From Paramecium pentaurelia (lineage: Eukaryota; Ciliophora; Oligohymenophorea; Peniculida; Parameciidae): DNA of 64,000 bases. The first letter of the stretch is position 1, and the number at the start of each line of letters is the position of its first letter. The notes beneath the pieces were generated by a model. It saw only the letters and a list, made by a program, of their open reading frames with translations, searched no databases and was not told the origin of the DNA. The stretch is taken from contig CAJJDO010000088.1 of NCBI GenBank assembly GCA_905183005.1, positions 248,001-312,000 of the forward strand, given 5' to 3'. The translations under genes were made by a program, and so were the position numbers. This document shows positions 49,480 to 62,600 of this stretch, in pieces.

Positions 49480-52035
49480 ATGTTTATTAAAGTAATAATT
49501 GGGTTTGGATCTTCAATTAATTCTATTTTACAACCAAATATTTATGGATTTTACATAACAATTCCTTATATGATAGTGATTTTAGGTGTAGTTTTATATG
49601 ATAATTGGAAACACTATTAAGAAAAAGAAAATAGTAGCACTCAACTGCAATAATCTAAGTTTGTTAATTGTAAATAAAAGTCAAATTAGTATGATTAATA
49701 ATCTTCTAAATTATAAATCTAAGATAATTGTCTAAAATCTCCTGGTTTAGAATGTCCTGATTAATAAAATAGTCCAATGATTCTAGATATGTAATGTAAT
49801 GAAGAAGAAGATGTTCTTGCTCAAATGTATAAATTTTATATTTATCTTTTTTAGGGCATGGATTCATAATTAATCTATATTAGTTTATAATTAAAATTTT
49901 GAAATTACATACTAAAACTTTTATTTAGGGAAACTTACAAATCGTCAATGTACAGGTGTTGATTAAGATTAGGATTATGAGTAAATCTTTTTAGAATCTA
50001 TAATAGAAATAGGAAGTAGAGAAGTTAATGATTTATTTGGCAATTCAGAATTAGATATAGATTAAGAAGAGTATTATAAATATATTATTATTTAATATTA
50101 GTTCCTTAATATTAGATAGTACTGTACACAGTAGATATAAAATTAAAGGTGGATTATAAAAAATAAGATAAATGGTAGCTGCTTTATTTAATAATTATTA
50201 AAAGTATGTATCTAAATATATTTATTTAGATGGAAATTCTTTACTTTTACACTTTTCAAAATAAAAAGCAATGAACTTGATTTTAAGAATATTAGTATTA
50301 AAGTATTAATAACTGAAGTGAAATCAAAACTTTATACATTATTTATGTTTGAAGCAATATAAAAAGTGTCTTCAAAAAGAGTATTAGATGAACCGCTTTA
50401 ATTTTAAAACGTTTTCTAAACTTTTCTTTCTGAATCCAACAATTATATTAATGCTATTCATTTATTACTTCTTCTATGTTCTCATGATCATGAAAAAAAC
50501 TCAGGTAAAATATAAAAAGAATATTTAAAACAAATGAAAATGAGCACATAAAAGTTTATGATATTTTTGGGAACTATGAAAGACTTATCTCTATAACTAA
50601 CAAATCAATTAACTTTTAGAAACTCAACCTTCAAACTTTCTGATATATTAGATGAACTATAACTCATTTATGAAGATTGTTTAAAAATTAAGGAAATCTC
50701 AATAGTTTAAATAATAGATAATGATATGATTGTTTATAATGATTCAGATCGAGTACATTTATATATTTATTATTTAGACTAAACAAGTTTTAAAATGTCT
50801 ATTTGAAATAGCTATTAAATTTACTGTAACTTCTAAAATTAGAATTGATATTCATTAGGTATCACCAAATAATTATCAATTTTAAATCAAAGATATACCT
50901 TTTAGAGAAGAAAACTAAAAGATTTAATATCAAACTATACTTAAAAATATAACATAATTAATGAAAACTAATTGTAAAGATTTTGATATGAGTAATTTAT
51001 TGGAATTGTAAATATCTGCAATTCTAGCATTCTAACTTTCTGGTTCTCTACGAAAACCTTTAGAATTAAGTTTTGATAATCATTTTTAAGGCACTTTCAC
51101 TTTTACTGTAGAATCACTTCAAATCAATGGTAAACATGGTAATCATAATTAATAAATCAAACCTAAACGTGCATTTGAAACATCATTATCTATGTTATTA
51201 GCATAAGCATAAGATAGTTCTCATTATAAATATGAAGAATCAAAATATATGTCCTTTACATAGATTTCAAAATAGTACTCACTAAAACCAGATATTCCAT
51301 TTGATTTATAGAGTGCTCATTTTTCATAAATATCAAAAATCAAATAAGAATCTCCAAAAATTAAACCTATAGGTTCATAAGCTCAAATTAATTCAGGTGG
51401 AACTAATAAAATATAAGAATCTATATTTCCTAAAAGTTTAAATAATAATAATCCTTCAAAAGCGATAAAAAGTGACTCAGCTATTAATGAATCTTCTAAA
51501 CCTATGACTAGTGCTTTAGATTTTGGAGAAAGTACTAATCCCAATATTGATTTCCAGGAATTAAGTCCAAAACTTTTACATTCTGTTATTAAGTTCAAAT
51601 TAACTAATTAATGTTGTTCTAAAGTGATTATTGCAGATAATGATTATTTGAATGTTTCAGTTCTTTAAATTCTACTCAATAAATATGAAGTTAAAGCTGA
51701 TAAAGCATTTACATAGTAATAAACTCTTTAGTTGATTAGAAATAAGTCTCTAAATCCTTGTAGATGCAAAAATGGAGCTTATTTACTATACTTCATTGAT
51801 GCCTCCTTACCTGTATACATTTATATATATATAGTAATCAGCAGTAGATTTGATCAAAGAAATCAAACAACTATTTAAATCTTTGTAAGTAGATAAAGGC
51901 TTCATTATTGCCATGGCTAGTTATTGTGATATGGATTTGAAGTTGATTTGCTTTAATTCTGGAATCGATTATTTCATTACAAAACCATTTGATTTGTTTG
52001 AATTAACTGCTATTCTTTAATATATATAGTTTTGA
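49480..52035 (+). CDS. membrane-anchored response-regulator protein with degenerate histidine-kinase region
   Basis: An N-terminal hydrophobic segment (FYITIPYMIVILGVVLY) suggests membrane anchoring. A PAS-like stretch follows (LVYNQNFEITYQNFYLGKLT), then a region resembling a histidine-kinase ATPase (ILFEIAIKFTVTSKIRIDI, where LxxNAIKFT is expected). I see no SHELRTP-like His box, and the N-box Asn is replaced. The C-terminal receiver is intact: VIIADNDYLNVSVLQILLNK, phospho-acceptor Asp in YFIDASLP and Lys in FITKPFDLFE. Hybrid kinases of this type are known in ciliates. Here phosphate may come from another kinase. Several short introns; the first is near 49830. Confidence 0.8.
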
Positions 52036-52089
52036 TAAAACATAATTTTATTTTAAGTATTATATTATTTAATTTTCAATCAATATATT

Positions 52090-53083
52090 CTCTTATAAAA
52101 TTATAAATGTACAAGTACTTAAATATCAATTGAAAAAGTGGGAGGTAATGCTATCTCTTAGATAAGATACTACTAATATGAAGGGGAGTCATAGATTATC
52201 TATTCAGAGGAACGTTTTGGGTAATCCAATTAGGATATATTGGAAGAAGAATTAAATAGAAAACTGTTGGTTTATTAACATGAGAGGAATTTAAAAGGAA
52301 AAGAGAAAATATAGATAGAATTTATGTTTAAGATCTTTAAAAGAAATAAGAAGAAGAAATAGGAATTAAAATAAAAAGAAAATAAGAATATAAATTGAAA
52401 ACTGTGTAATTGAGCTTTGATTAAGTATAATAAGATTTTTATGATAAGAAAAATTATAATTATAGGTAAGATATCAAATTTTGATACATTAGATCTTTCA
52501 GACATGAATTGAGAAAAAAGATTGAAGAGCTTACTAAAAAATCACTGGTATAATTCTTAAATCTTATAAGTGAATATTAAAAAAATATGGAATTGTAAAA
52601 AGATTAATTAATTGATATAAAATTATAATATTGGGATGCATAAACTTGTACAAGAACTTTAAGAATTAGAAAAATGACTTTAATTAATAAATTTTTGAAA
52701 TTAGTTAGAAGAGATATTATAAGAGATTTTGGATTTGTATGATTTATGAAATAGATTATTTAGTTAACTGAGTTATAGTCCTTATGATTTACTTTTTATA
52801 GCCAATACAATGATTTTACCTCAGAAACTAAGTCTTCATGATATAATTGCTTATAAAGTTAAATATAGATCTGGATAGACTATATTTTCATTTGAGTAGA
52901 GAAAGGTATATAAAAATATGATTTATTTGATATTTATAGGTTTAAGGTAAAGGTTAAGAATATGAAGTTGAAGTTGAAAATTCAACTACTTATAGGATAA
53001 TTGATAAATTTAGATATGAAAAAATCAAACATATCTATCCATGTTCTTAATTGGAAATTGTTGATATTAATAAGTACTAATGA
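52090..53083 (+). pseudogene. decayed XAP5/FAM50 gene
   Basis: Pieces in changing frames match XAP5/FAM50 in order. TVGLLT(stop)EEFKRKREN matches the TVGLV segment, IDIKLQYWDAQTCTRTLRIR the SYWDGSGHRR segment, YDLLFIANTMILP the LLYIKEDLIIP segment, and YRIIDKFRYEKIKHIYPCSQ the NKHIFPASRW tail. The breaks are: no usable ATG at the 5' end, a one-base shift in an A run near 52260 with a TGA just after (near 52281), and another shift near 52745-52780. Two introns still look intact. XAP5 is a nuclear protein conserved across eukaryotes. This is either a dying duplicate or a copy with sequence errors. Confidence 0.65.
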
Positions 53084-53130
53084 AAACTTTTGATGAGTTA
53101 TTATTAAATTTAACGAATAAATTTTTAATA

Positions 53131-53469
53131 ATGTCTACTGAGCAATAGCAAACAAAATTACATAGATTACAAAACTATTATCATTAGTTTGAAAAGGGTG
53201 AAATCACAGGAACTTAATTGAAATCTCAATTACAAACTAATTTAAAAATCAGATGGAATCCCAATTTAGAAAATATGATCCATCAAGTTGATCCATCATA
53301 TACAGATTTTGTTAGATCAATTAATAAAACAAATAAATATGTACCAAAATAAACAACTCCTTAATTGACAGAATAAATCAATTACCCAAAGAAAATAAGA
53401 ACAGAACATATGTAAATTTATATATTAATTAATAATAGAGGTCATGCAGATTTGCTTAAATGGGATTGA
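53131..53469 (+). CDS. small conserved-looking hypothetical protein
   Basis: Two exons (27-nt intron) give 103 residues, basic and Gln/Asn-rich (MSTEQQQTKLHRLQNYYHQF onward), ending GHADLLKWD. No domain recognised. A compact basic protein with this kind of tail could be a ciliary component, but nothing in the sequence proves it. It starts 47 bases after the decayed XAP5 gene. Confidence 0.65.
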
Positions 53470-53599
53470 TAAATCATTACATATATATAAATATATACTT
53501 AAAAATAAATATTTTATATTACTTTATAGATAATAATTTATAATTATAATTAATATTCTTAAGGATTATTTTTTTTTATTTCAACTTATAAAAGAATAC

Positions 53600-54415
53600 A
53601 TGAAAAATCATAACATTCCAAAAAGTTCAGAAAGATATGGTAAACTCATTTTACCAATACGTCATTCACTTCCAGTTGGATTATTCTCTAGTTAGAATTC
53701 TCTATTTGCTTCTATTATTTCTGTAAAGAACAGAGAGTCAAATAGCAAAAGTCAAAAACAGAAGAATTCATAAACACATTTTGAAGCAGCAACACAAAGA
53801 GCTGTAACACCAAATAATTAAAATCCATCTATACCATTTACAACTAAATATCATTTAAGTAGTCAAACATAAAAACCTAAAAAGAAATCTAATTTAATTA
53901 ATAAGGAATCATTTTAATCAAAAATTTCCAATCTTATCTGTTAAAATAAAAGTGCAGATTTTGATAATATCAGTTCTTAAATTAAGGATAGAGATGATTA
54001 AGAATTAAATAAAGTTTTTAATAATCTAAAATGGATTAGTCAATAAATCAATACCATAAAGGTTAATTAATTATCTCAATAGATATTATCTTAATGGTAA
54101 AAAGTATTAACATCTAATTGTGAAAAAGTTGTAGAAATAAATAAATAAAAAAAGAAATCAGAAATGGAATATCCATAATTAATAAAAAGCAATAGTTCAT
54201 CATCTTAAATATTTGATGCATCTGGTCTCAATCTTGAAAAGCTTTTAGCAGAAGAAAGAAGAAATAGACTATTAGTAGAAGAATAGACTAGCAAAATAAT
54301 ATCAAGTCAAGAATCTCAAATTAAATCATATGTAAATATTTATCTATATTATAAGATTGAGAAAATTAAATAATTAGAATAGAGATTAATAGAAAAGAAT
54401 TCTTGGCAAAAATGA
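53600..54415 (+). CDS. hypothetical coiled-coil protein
   Basis: Two exons (24-nt intron near the 3' end) give 263 residues. The first half is Ser/Asn/Lys-rich and probably disordered (NRESNSKSQKQKNSQ). The second half has two predicted helices (LNKVFNNLKWISQQINTIKV; LEKLLAEERRNRLLVEEQ), likely a coiled coil. No known domain. Confidence 0.7.
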
Positions 54416-54427
54416 TTATAAGAAAAC

Positions 54428-54947
54428 ATGTGTATTATTATTTATTCCTCAATTTTATTTTATTTCAAATATCTATAGTTATTCAAAAATTTAAAACTAA
54501 ATTTTTCTCAAATTACATATCAATTAGATTACAGATAATAAACAATCCCTTTAGTTAGGCTAAAAATTATACCTAAAAATCCATAAATACCAAGAGTTAA
54601 ATTACAAAATAACAAATAATAAGAATTCTAATGTAATTAAGGAGAACTACAAAATATAGTAATCTATTATTTATATAGATTTAAAGAGAAATTAAAGAAT
54701 AAATTGATATAAATATCAAGTATCATTTTGTTTATTTTAAATTGAAGGCATTGAAAAAAATTAAAAATAATTTGAATCAAAAAATCATTAATTACGTTTA
54801 ATTATAATTAATTTATCGCATGCAAAATACTATCATTTAGATCAATTTAAATTATTTTCAAAGTATGAATGGGTTGAAAAATTATAAATTCAATAATATA
54901 GTTTATATTCATCAAAAGTAAAAGAAATAAATATATTTAAAGTTTGA
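54428..54947 (+). CDS. hypothetical protein
   Basis: Two exons with a canonical 28-nt intron (near 54719-54746) give 163 residues. The best protein-like part is residues 45-155 (VRLKIIPKNPQIPRVKLQNN, then LRLIIINLSHAKYYHLDQFK and YEWVEKLQIQQYSLYSSK). The start MCIIIYSSILFYFKYLQLF is hydrophobic and might be a signal or chance extension. It begins 12 bases after the previous stop. No family recognised. Confidence 0.55.
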
Positions 54948-55112
54948 TTAAGGTTTGTACTATATATATATTAGAATTTAAAACTCTTTAAACTTTAAAC
55001 TTGAATAATTTTCATAATATTTATAAAGAAACATTGAATGATTATATATGTAATAAAATTAACTTTGTCAACATAATGATAAATTTTATTTGATAAAATA
55101 AGTCTCAAAAAT

Positions 55113-55667
55113 ATGAATAAACTCGAATAAAAAGCTGTTAGCTCTTTACTTAAACTAGCAAGAGAAGAAGACACAATAACTTAAAGAGATTGGGAACCTT
55201 AGTCTCCAAAGCAAGTTGATTTTATCTCACCTCAACCCAAAAGTCTTAATTAACATAGAAAAAATGTTAAAGTGATTTAAAATCATAAAGCCAGACAAAA
55301 ATCTTCAATAGAGATAAATTAAAATGATGATTAATAAGTGTTAGGATTTTCATAAAAAGAAAATTCACTATAATAATTAATAGAAGTGTATATGAAATAA
55401 ATTCGGCATACACAAAGATAAATGGAATCAATACACTAATAAAAATTTGATTTAAAATCAGGTTGGGTTAATTTTAGTTCAATAATTCTCGAAAGCAAAG
55501 AGAAATTACCTAAGAAACACAAAAGGTCTTCATTAGAATTATAAGTAAAAGAAAATAATCAACAAAAAGTATAGTAACAACAATCATTCAAAAAGACACC
55601 GCTTCGAAAAGTATTAAATAATGATTCTTTTTTTTTACCAAAATTGAAGTCAACATATCTAAAATGA
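55113..55667 (+). CDS. hypothetical basic protein
   Basis: A single exon of 184 residues, rich in Gln, Lys and Ser (MNKLEQKAVSSLLKLAREED onward). A short helix MKQIRHTQRQMESIHQQKFD lies in the middle. It ends with a basic tail (FKKTPLRKVLNN). No domain or targeting signal. It ends 23 bases from the convergent RBX1 gene. Confidence 0.7.
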
Positions 55668-55690
55668 TTCATTTAATATTTCAAGTTTGC

Positions 55691-56112
55691 TCAATTTGCT
55701 TTTTTTTCCTCTTCCCATTATTTATTATCTAAAGGACAAGTATTTTTTGTTTTAAGCCATTATCTTATGCAATGTTCATGATAAGCATGTCCACATTTTC
55801 CTTATTATGTATTGCATATCTCTTTTTAATCTTTTCCTTCACATTCAATACATTTTTCCATTATGTGATTTTTACAAATAGCACAATGTTCTACTTTCAA
55901 ACTCCAAGCTAATATTATAATATTTATATACACCAAAATGCCACAGGATACCATTTCTTAATTTCAAATCTTCCTTTTTCTTCTTATTACATAAGTATTT
56001 ATTATTAATAATATATAGTAAAATATTGACTATAATTAACACTTGAATTATTATTACTCTTTTTAAACTCTTTAATAATATTATTTATTTCATTTATATA
56101 CTCATTACTCAT
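55691..56112 (-). CDS. RBX1: RBX1/ROC1 RING-H2 subunit of cullin ligases
   Basis: Two exons (23-nt intron) give 132 residues from ATG 56112. The family core is clear: GRFEIKKWYPVAFWSWSLKV, CAICKNHIMEKCIEC, KCGHAYHEHCIRQWL and NTCPLDNKQWEEE. The Cys/His zinc ligands of RBX1 are kept. RBX1 recruits the E2 to cullin-RING ligases. The long Asn-rich N-terminus is unusual; an internal ATG at 55992 would give a product nearer the usual ~108 residues. If 56112 is used, it overlaps the aminotransferase stop by three bases in an ATGA arrangement. Confidence 0.92.
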
Positions 56113-57475
56113 AATGACTATAATACTTTCTCTATTGTATCAAAAGCTGAATTAAGTTCTGCTTCATTAATTATCAAAGGTGGAGTTAATCTAAGTGATT
56201 ATATATAATATATATATACCTCATGATAGTTTTATGTGTAGGTTTGCAAAGAAGTCCTTCTTTTGCTAATTTAAGACAGAAATCCCAAGCAACATCTCCT
56301 TTACCATCTTAGAATTGTATGGCTCCCATTAATCCTCTACTTCTAATTTGAGTTACATTATTGTATTTCTTTAATTGAACTAATCTTTTTTCCATAACTT
56401 TCCCTAGACTATAAGCATTTTCAATCATTTTTTCTTCTTATAAAACTTCTAAGGCTTTAATGCATAGACTAGCTGCCAATGGATTACCACCATAAGTAGA
56501 TCCATGCTCACCTGGTTTAATTTACAACATAATCTAATCATCAGCTAGAACTGCAGAAATAGGATAAAATCCTCCTGATAATGCTTTACCCAATAATACC
56601 ATATCTGGTCTGACATTATCCTATTTAATTATTAAATTTATTTGATACATGTTCTACTGCTAACATTTTTCCAGTTCTACCTAAACCTGTTTAGATTTCA
56701 TCCACAATCATTAAAACATTATATTTATTGCATAATGATCTTACTTATTTTAAATAATTTTAATCAGGAATTATAACTCCATTTTCACCTTATATAGCTT
56801 CAAAGAAAATGGCAGCATAATTTGGATTAGCTTTAAATTTAGATTCAATAGCATCAACACTATATATAAAAATTTTGATTACTTGTTATAATCTACAAGA
56901 TCAAAATTTAATCCACCAAAAGGTCCAAATTTATTATATCTTTCTGGATCATCACTACTACCACATGCTGCTATAGTTCTACCCCAAAAATTGCCATTTG
57001 CAAATAGAACTCTAGCTTCATTTTCAGGAACCTTTTTTATATTGTATGCCCATCTTCTAGCAAATTTAATTGCTGATTCTCCTGCCTCAACTCCAGAATT
57101 CATAAATAACACTTTATCATATTTAAATAATTAGGTAATATATTTCTCAGCCTCTCCTAATTTATTGTTATAAAATCTAATATGATATATATTATCTTAC
57201 GCTCTTGATGTTAAAGTTAATTAAGAAGCTTATTGTATTAATTCTTAATAGATCTTCTCATGACAATGACCTTGATTAACTGCTGAATATGCTGCTAAAA
57301 AGTCCATATATTTCTTTCCTTCTTGATCCCATACATAAATTCCTTTCCCTTTTGAAATTACAATAGGTAATGGATGATAATTATGACATCCATATTAATT
57401 TTCTAATTGTACAAAGTATTAACTATTTTTAACTTATGAGAACTTCCCAATCGATTTGAAAATAAGATTTTTCAT
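56109..57475 (-). CDS. OAT: ornithine aminotransferase, probably mitochondrial
   Basis: Four exons (introns 23, 28, 29 nt) give 428 residues, the usual length. MKNLIFKSIGKFSQVKNSQ is a basic, presequence-like start. Class III aminotransferase motifs: YHPLPIVISKGKGIYVWDQE, FLAAYSAVNQGHCHEKIY, LFMNSGVEAGESAIKFARRW, IVDEIQTGLGRTGKM, the PLP lysine in LLGKALSGGFYP, EHGSTYGGNPLAA and GLLCKPTHKTIMRLTPPLII. It converts ornithine and 2-oxoglutarate to glutamate semialdehyde and glutamate. It is upstream of and on the same strand as RBX1. Confidence 0.95.
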
Positions 57476-57534
57476 TTAATAAATTAATACGTAATATTTT
57501 GATAATGAAAATTTCACAAATTAATTTTTAAAAG

Positions 57535-59497
57535 TCATAACACATGATCTTAATTGGAACTGATAAATTTTTTCTTATCTTCAATATACAGAGCTAATAT
57601 TTCTAATCCTTATATTGGCATGATAGTATTTGTAATTTCATTTGGTGGTAACAAATATAAAAGACTGTTTCCAATGTATGCAACCCCAATCTTGTTTTTT
57701 TCTGAAAAATAATCTATATATTCTTAGAATGCACTATTCTAAACATATTGTTATAATTAAAACCTAAGTGAAATCTGAAGGACAGAGAATGAATTTGAAA
57801 GCATCATTTGCAGACTTTTTGGCATCAGTAAAGTTTCCCTTATAATTAACTTATATTTGTGGTGACATCACAATAGGAGCCTTAAATTAATACTAAGAAA
57901 TTCAATACATCAGATTCTTAACATTTGGCATCTACTCCAACCTTATGACTCTTGCTTCTAAACATAAATCCACTCCAAAATGTATCCCAATCTTATCGCT
58001 ATTATTATTGTTGATTAGTATCAAAATTTAAAAATCCATCAAGAATCTCTTGGTTCCCATTTTGATTGGGATTTAGTTTAATTTTCATATCTTATTCTTG
58101 AGGTTGAATTTATTAAGGAAGATTAAACTATTATGGATCTACATATTGATGATACATTCTTTAATCTTATTTAGGAATCATGAATTGTTATTTTGGTTAT
58201 TGGAACATAACTTTTTATGGAATGAAAAGTGGTTAATAATTACATTAAAAAGGTTATGCAACTGATGGCATCATCATCATTTTATTAGGTAATGGTTATT
58301 ATTATGGAATCATTTAGATTTATTAATATTATGGAGGTTATTATTATTATTATTATATGAGTTTTGTTGGTAATGATACTATACCTACTTCACATTTGGA
58401 ATCACCTAGAAGATCTACTAAATGTTATTAAAGATAGTTTCTTATTTAGATAGCTTATTTTGTATCTCTAAATTGTAGAAGTGTGTATGATTTATAATTT
58501 GGATCTTGTTGAATATAATTCCATAAGAGAGGTGGGCATGAATGATTCTAACATATCTTTTAGTTATATGATTAAAAAAATTACTTCAAACAAAAACGCA
58601 TGATCAACTTTTTTATTTAAATTAGGAGGAAAGAATATAAATAATACTGATGAAAGTTTAGAATGTTACTCATTTGATAAACTAAAAAAAATCTAATAAA
58701 ATTTACTTATTGCCAACAATATTGTGTCTTTTTATAGGGTCAGAAAAATAAATTTTTATTTAAGTAGAAAATTATTATTAAATACTATCCATTTCTTCAT
58801 AGGCAGAAATAGCTTAATCTATCTAAATTCAAATAAAAAAAAAGTTTATACAGTAAAAAATTTTATATAACTGTTAAATATATTATGCTTATTAGGATAC
58901 AGATCAACCCTCTCTATAGGGCCAAATTATTAAAAAATCTATAATTTTCACATTCTATTACCTAGCGAATCTTCAATTCATCATAATTTTTGGATATCCC
59001 ACTAACAAACAATTCTCTAACAAAAAGTTGAATTTATATTTTTGGAGATGGCTCCAAAGGAGTAATGGGTCCATTAGTTAATACTTGTTTGTTTTTTTCT
59101 TAAGATCTGGATCGAGATCTAGATTTGCATTTAGTAATAGCTTATTTATCAATTTAAGGTTTCACAGTCCAATCTCCGATTATACCATCTTGAATTGCCT
59201 TATCAGCTGCATCATTATCAGCAAAAGCAATAAAAGCATAACATGAAATATGTAAAGGTAATCCTTTTGTGAATTAATTCCTATACCTGTAGGTGTTTTT
59301 CTGATGATCCTGATATCAATAATATTTCCATAAGTTTAAAAGGTTTATTACAATTATTAAGTTGTGACATGTAAAGGTAAATTGGAGACATGAATTTTTT
59401 ATCTAGCAGAAATAGGTTGGGCAGGTGTTGGAATAGGTAAAGGATACTAAATGGGTGAATTTTGAAATTGATGAGAAACTAAAGAATTATTGAGCAT
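57535..59497 (-). CDS. SPEN/RBM15-like protein: three RRMs and a SPOC domain
   Basis: Eight exons (seven introns of 23-29 nt) splice to 593 residues. RRM1: KIHVSNLPLHVTTQQLQQTF and CYAFIAFADNDAADKAI. RRM2: LFVRELFVSGISKNYDELK and GPIERVDLYPN...IDQAISAYEEMDS. RRM3: SSVLFIFFPPNLNK and YTLLQFRDTKQAIQIRNYL. An RS-like linker (KSRSRSRS) and a Gln/Pro/Met-rich stretch intervene. The end is a SPOC domain: DTFWSGFMFRSKSHKVGVDA...NKIGVAYIGNSLLYLLPP. SPEN-type proteins bind RNA and recruit transcription or RNA-modification complexes through SPOC. It should be nuclear. Confidence 0.9.
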
Positions 59498-59664
59498 AGA
59501 AATTTAAAAATATTAATATCATTTTGATGTTTTATACTTCCTCTTAAATTTGAGAATAATCTACTATCAATTCAAGTGTTTGAATAGATTACATATACAT
59601 CATCGGCTCAATTGTTTTTAATGAAATAATATTCCCTTCATTTATATATATTAAAATAAATTAA

Positions 59665-62600
59665 ATGAATAACAACGATGAAATTATATAGAAGTTGGAT
59701 GTGATAGTTGCAAATTACTTAAATTAAAAGGATCATAATGGTTAACTGTTGACTGAAAAATATTCAGAGACATACATATATTCTTTAGTTCAGAAACATT
59801 TATTTGATTATGAAGCAATTTTTACAGCATCTTAAAAATCTGTAATTGATGTATTTGATTTTATAACTTCCCTATTGAAAGTAAATTTACAACCATTCAA
59901 AATAGTTTACTTCAGAACCCATAGAAGATACTTTATTCATTATTGTATAAGCCATAGATTTCTTCAAAGCTATCTGCGAAGAATATCAAACTTACACTAT
60001 CAAATTTTCAGACCTTTCAAGTTATCTTTGCAAATATAATCCAAATTTAGATGATGTAAATATACCATTTGATTTTGATAGAAGGATGTCCCTTTACAAA
60101 ATAGAACCATAACTTATCATAAATATCCTCCTTTGAAATAATTTAATAAACCATAAAGTAGATAAGTAAGAAGTATTGATTTGGAGGCACCAACAATTCT
60201 TGGAACTTTGGGTCATTACATAAAAAGAATCAACAAAGAGAAAATTTACATAGATTCTCAAAAAAATTAAAATAGTTCTATTTTAAGAATGCAATATTAG
60301 GAATCAGAATTAAAGATTCTAATACTCCATTAATATAGTGATTTTATTAGTATCTACAATCCTGATTGTACATTGTAAAGTAGATTAAGACCTAAAGCAT
60401 AACAATTAAGAAATATCATTCATGATTTTTATTGGTCTGAAGAATAATAAAGAATTGGTATAGTATTTAAAGATGCATGGATTTGTTTTATGGATTAGAG
60501 TGATTAATTTGAATTGGAAAAGTATTTTACAACAAAAGTAGATCAACATAGAATTTACTATGTTCAAAATAAATGGATGACTATAGGTGCTGATTCAAAG
60601 ATATCAATATGGAATTTAGAAACTGAAAAAAGTAGTGTTATATCTCATGATCAAATTAAGAATGTTGTAAATATAGTTGAAATAACTTATTTATAATTAG
60701 TATGTATAGCTTGTTAAGATAAATTGACAATGTGGGATTTATGGGAACACAATAAACCTAAATTACTATTTAAATTATAAGTTAATCATAGTAGATTGAA
60801 TAACATTGTATTCTTTTAAGAATATCACTTAATTATAACTTCTGGTTTTGACACTAAGGTTAATCTTTATTAATTACATAAAAAATATAATGATGGAGAT
60901 TATGTTGGTTAATTGGAAGGTCATACTGCAATTGTTACTGCAATATAATGTGTAGAGAAATCTCCAATTGTAATAACAACTGATGATCGATTAATTGTAA
61001 AATTATGGGATATCAGAATTATGAAATGCATATAATCTTTTGATTTAGAAATGAGACAATCTATAAATTACATTACCATAATGTAAAATCTATCTAGTGT
61101 ATGTTTTGCTACGAATCGATTAATAGTAATGGCTTTTGAAGGTCACGATAAAAATCTATCTTAACCTAAACCTTAAAAGTAGAGGACTTTGCATTTATAT
61201 CCTAAATAGGTGGAATTGGATGCTATAAAAAAATAGTTGATAGTCTCAACAAATAGAGATATTCGAATTATCAATTTATCTAATGGATAAACTGATACCA
61301 TAATAAAGGCTATGATTGGTCAAACAGATGATATGATCAATCAATTTAAACGTATTATATGTCAATATTCAAAGCAATTCAATAACATAAAAAGATAGTA
61401 CTTGGAACAACTAAGGGACTTATTAAAATATTTGATACATATTCTGGCGATCTTATCAAAGAATACTAAAATAATAGTAATAAAATTACTCATCTCTCTA
61501 TTGATTATTAAAATAGAATAATTTCAACATCATCATTGGATGGTTAATTACATATCTATAAGGAAAATAATTTGAATTTTGAATCTTTAAGAAAAGCTGA
61601 AAATGTTCATAATGGTATTGATTATTGTTATGTCTCTTTATTTCATGATTTAATTATTACAGCTGGTGTTGACATAGTATGTTTATGGAATTTGGAATTC
61701 ACTAAACCAGTCTCTACTATTAGAACTGAATCAGCTCCAAAAGGTGTACATATTCTAGATGGTTATCGTATTATAATTATAGGATGTAAGTCTAATACAT
61801 ATTTTCTCTAATTTGATAAAAGTGAAGATTAATACTTTTATTAATAATTAGGATTTATTCCATAAAGTTGTTGTGCTTTCACTGATAAAAATGGTACTGT
61901 TCTTTTAGGATCTAGAAGAGGATTTATTTGTAAACTCTAATTTAACAATACTAAATGTCAGAAAGCATAGTTTCATCCCTTTAGATAAAATTGGGAAGAC
62001 TATAATATAGGTGTCAATAATCATAAAGTTACAAGATTTGTTGTTAATACTAATCATGAACTCAAAGTGGAAACATAAATTGAGGCTCACAAAAAAAGAT
62101 TATAACATATTGATTTTATTTCATTAGAAGGTGATAATGTATTAAAGGAAGGTTAATCTAAAGTAATAACTACATCTAAAGATGGTTTTTTAAAGATCTT
62201 TGATTATCCATCTTTTGATTTAATGTGTGCATTGAATGTTAATCATGTACTCCCACTTAAATGGTCGATTAAAATAGATGAACATGAAATTATTAAATTT
62301 AAAGTGGCTTTTGCATTAAAAGTAATACATTTTATTAGGTCTTAACCTAATCTAACTATTAGTCATTTAAGAATGCTAGAACCTAATTCAATATTTAAAA
62401 ATTTATTAAGTTAAAAGAAATTCTTTAAATAAAATACAAATGAAAACAAAGTTTAATTATTGTAAGACTTTTATGAACCTAGAGATTTGGTATTTTAAAA
62501 AGTTAAGGGATTCTATAAAAATGAATTATAAGGACTTTCTTTAAAATAAATTGAAGAAAAAAAGAAAGCATTACTTTAAGCAAAAATGTTTGAAAAAGAT

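Noticed and set aside
49281..53083. Reading TGA as Trp, Cys or selenocysteine to save broken frames
   Set aside because: All intact genes end in TGA. The in-frame TGA codons cluster in loci that also show frameshifts or lie upstream of a good start, so decay or sequence error is simpler.
57535..59497. Two separate genes, a SPOC protein and a two-RRM protein
   Set aside because: Removing seven canonical 23-29 nt introns joins them in one frame with a total length divisible by three and a third RRM across the junction.
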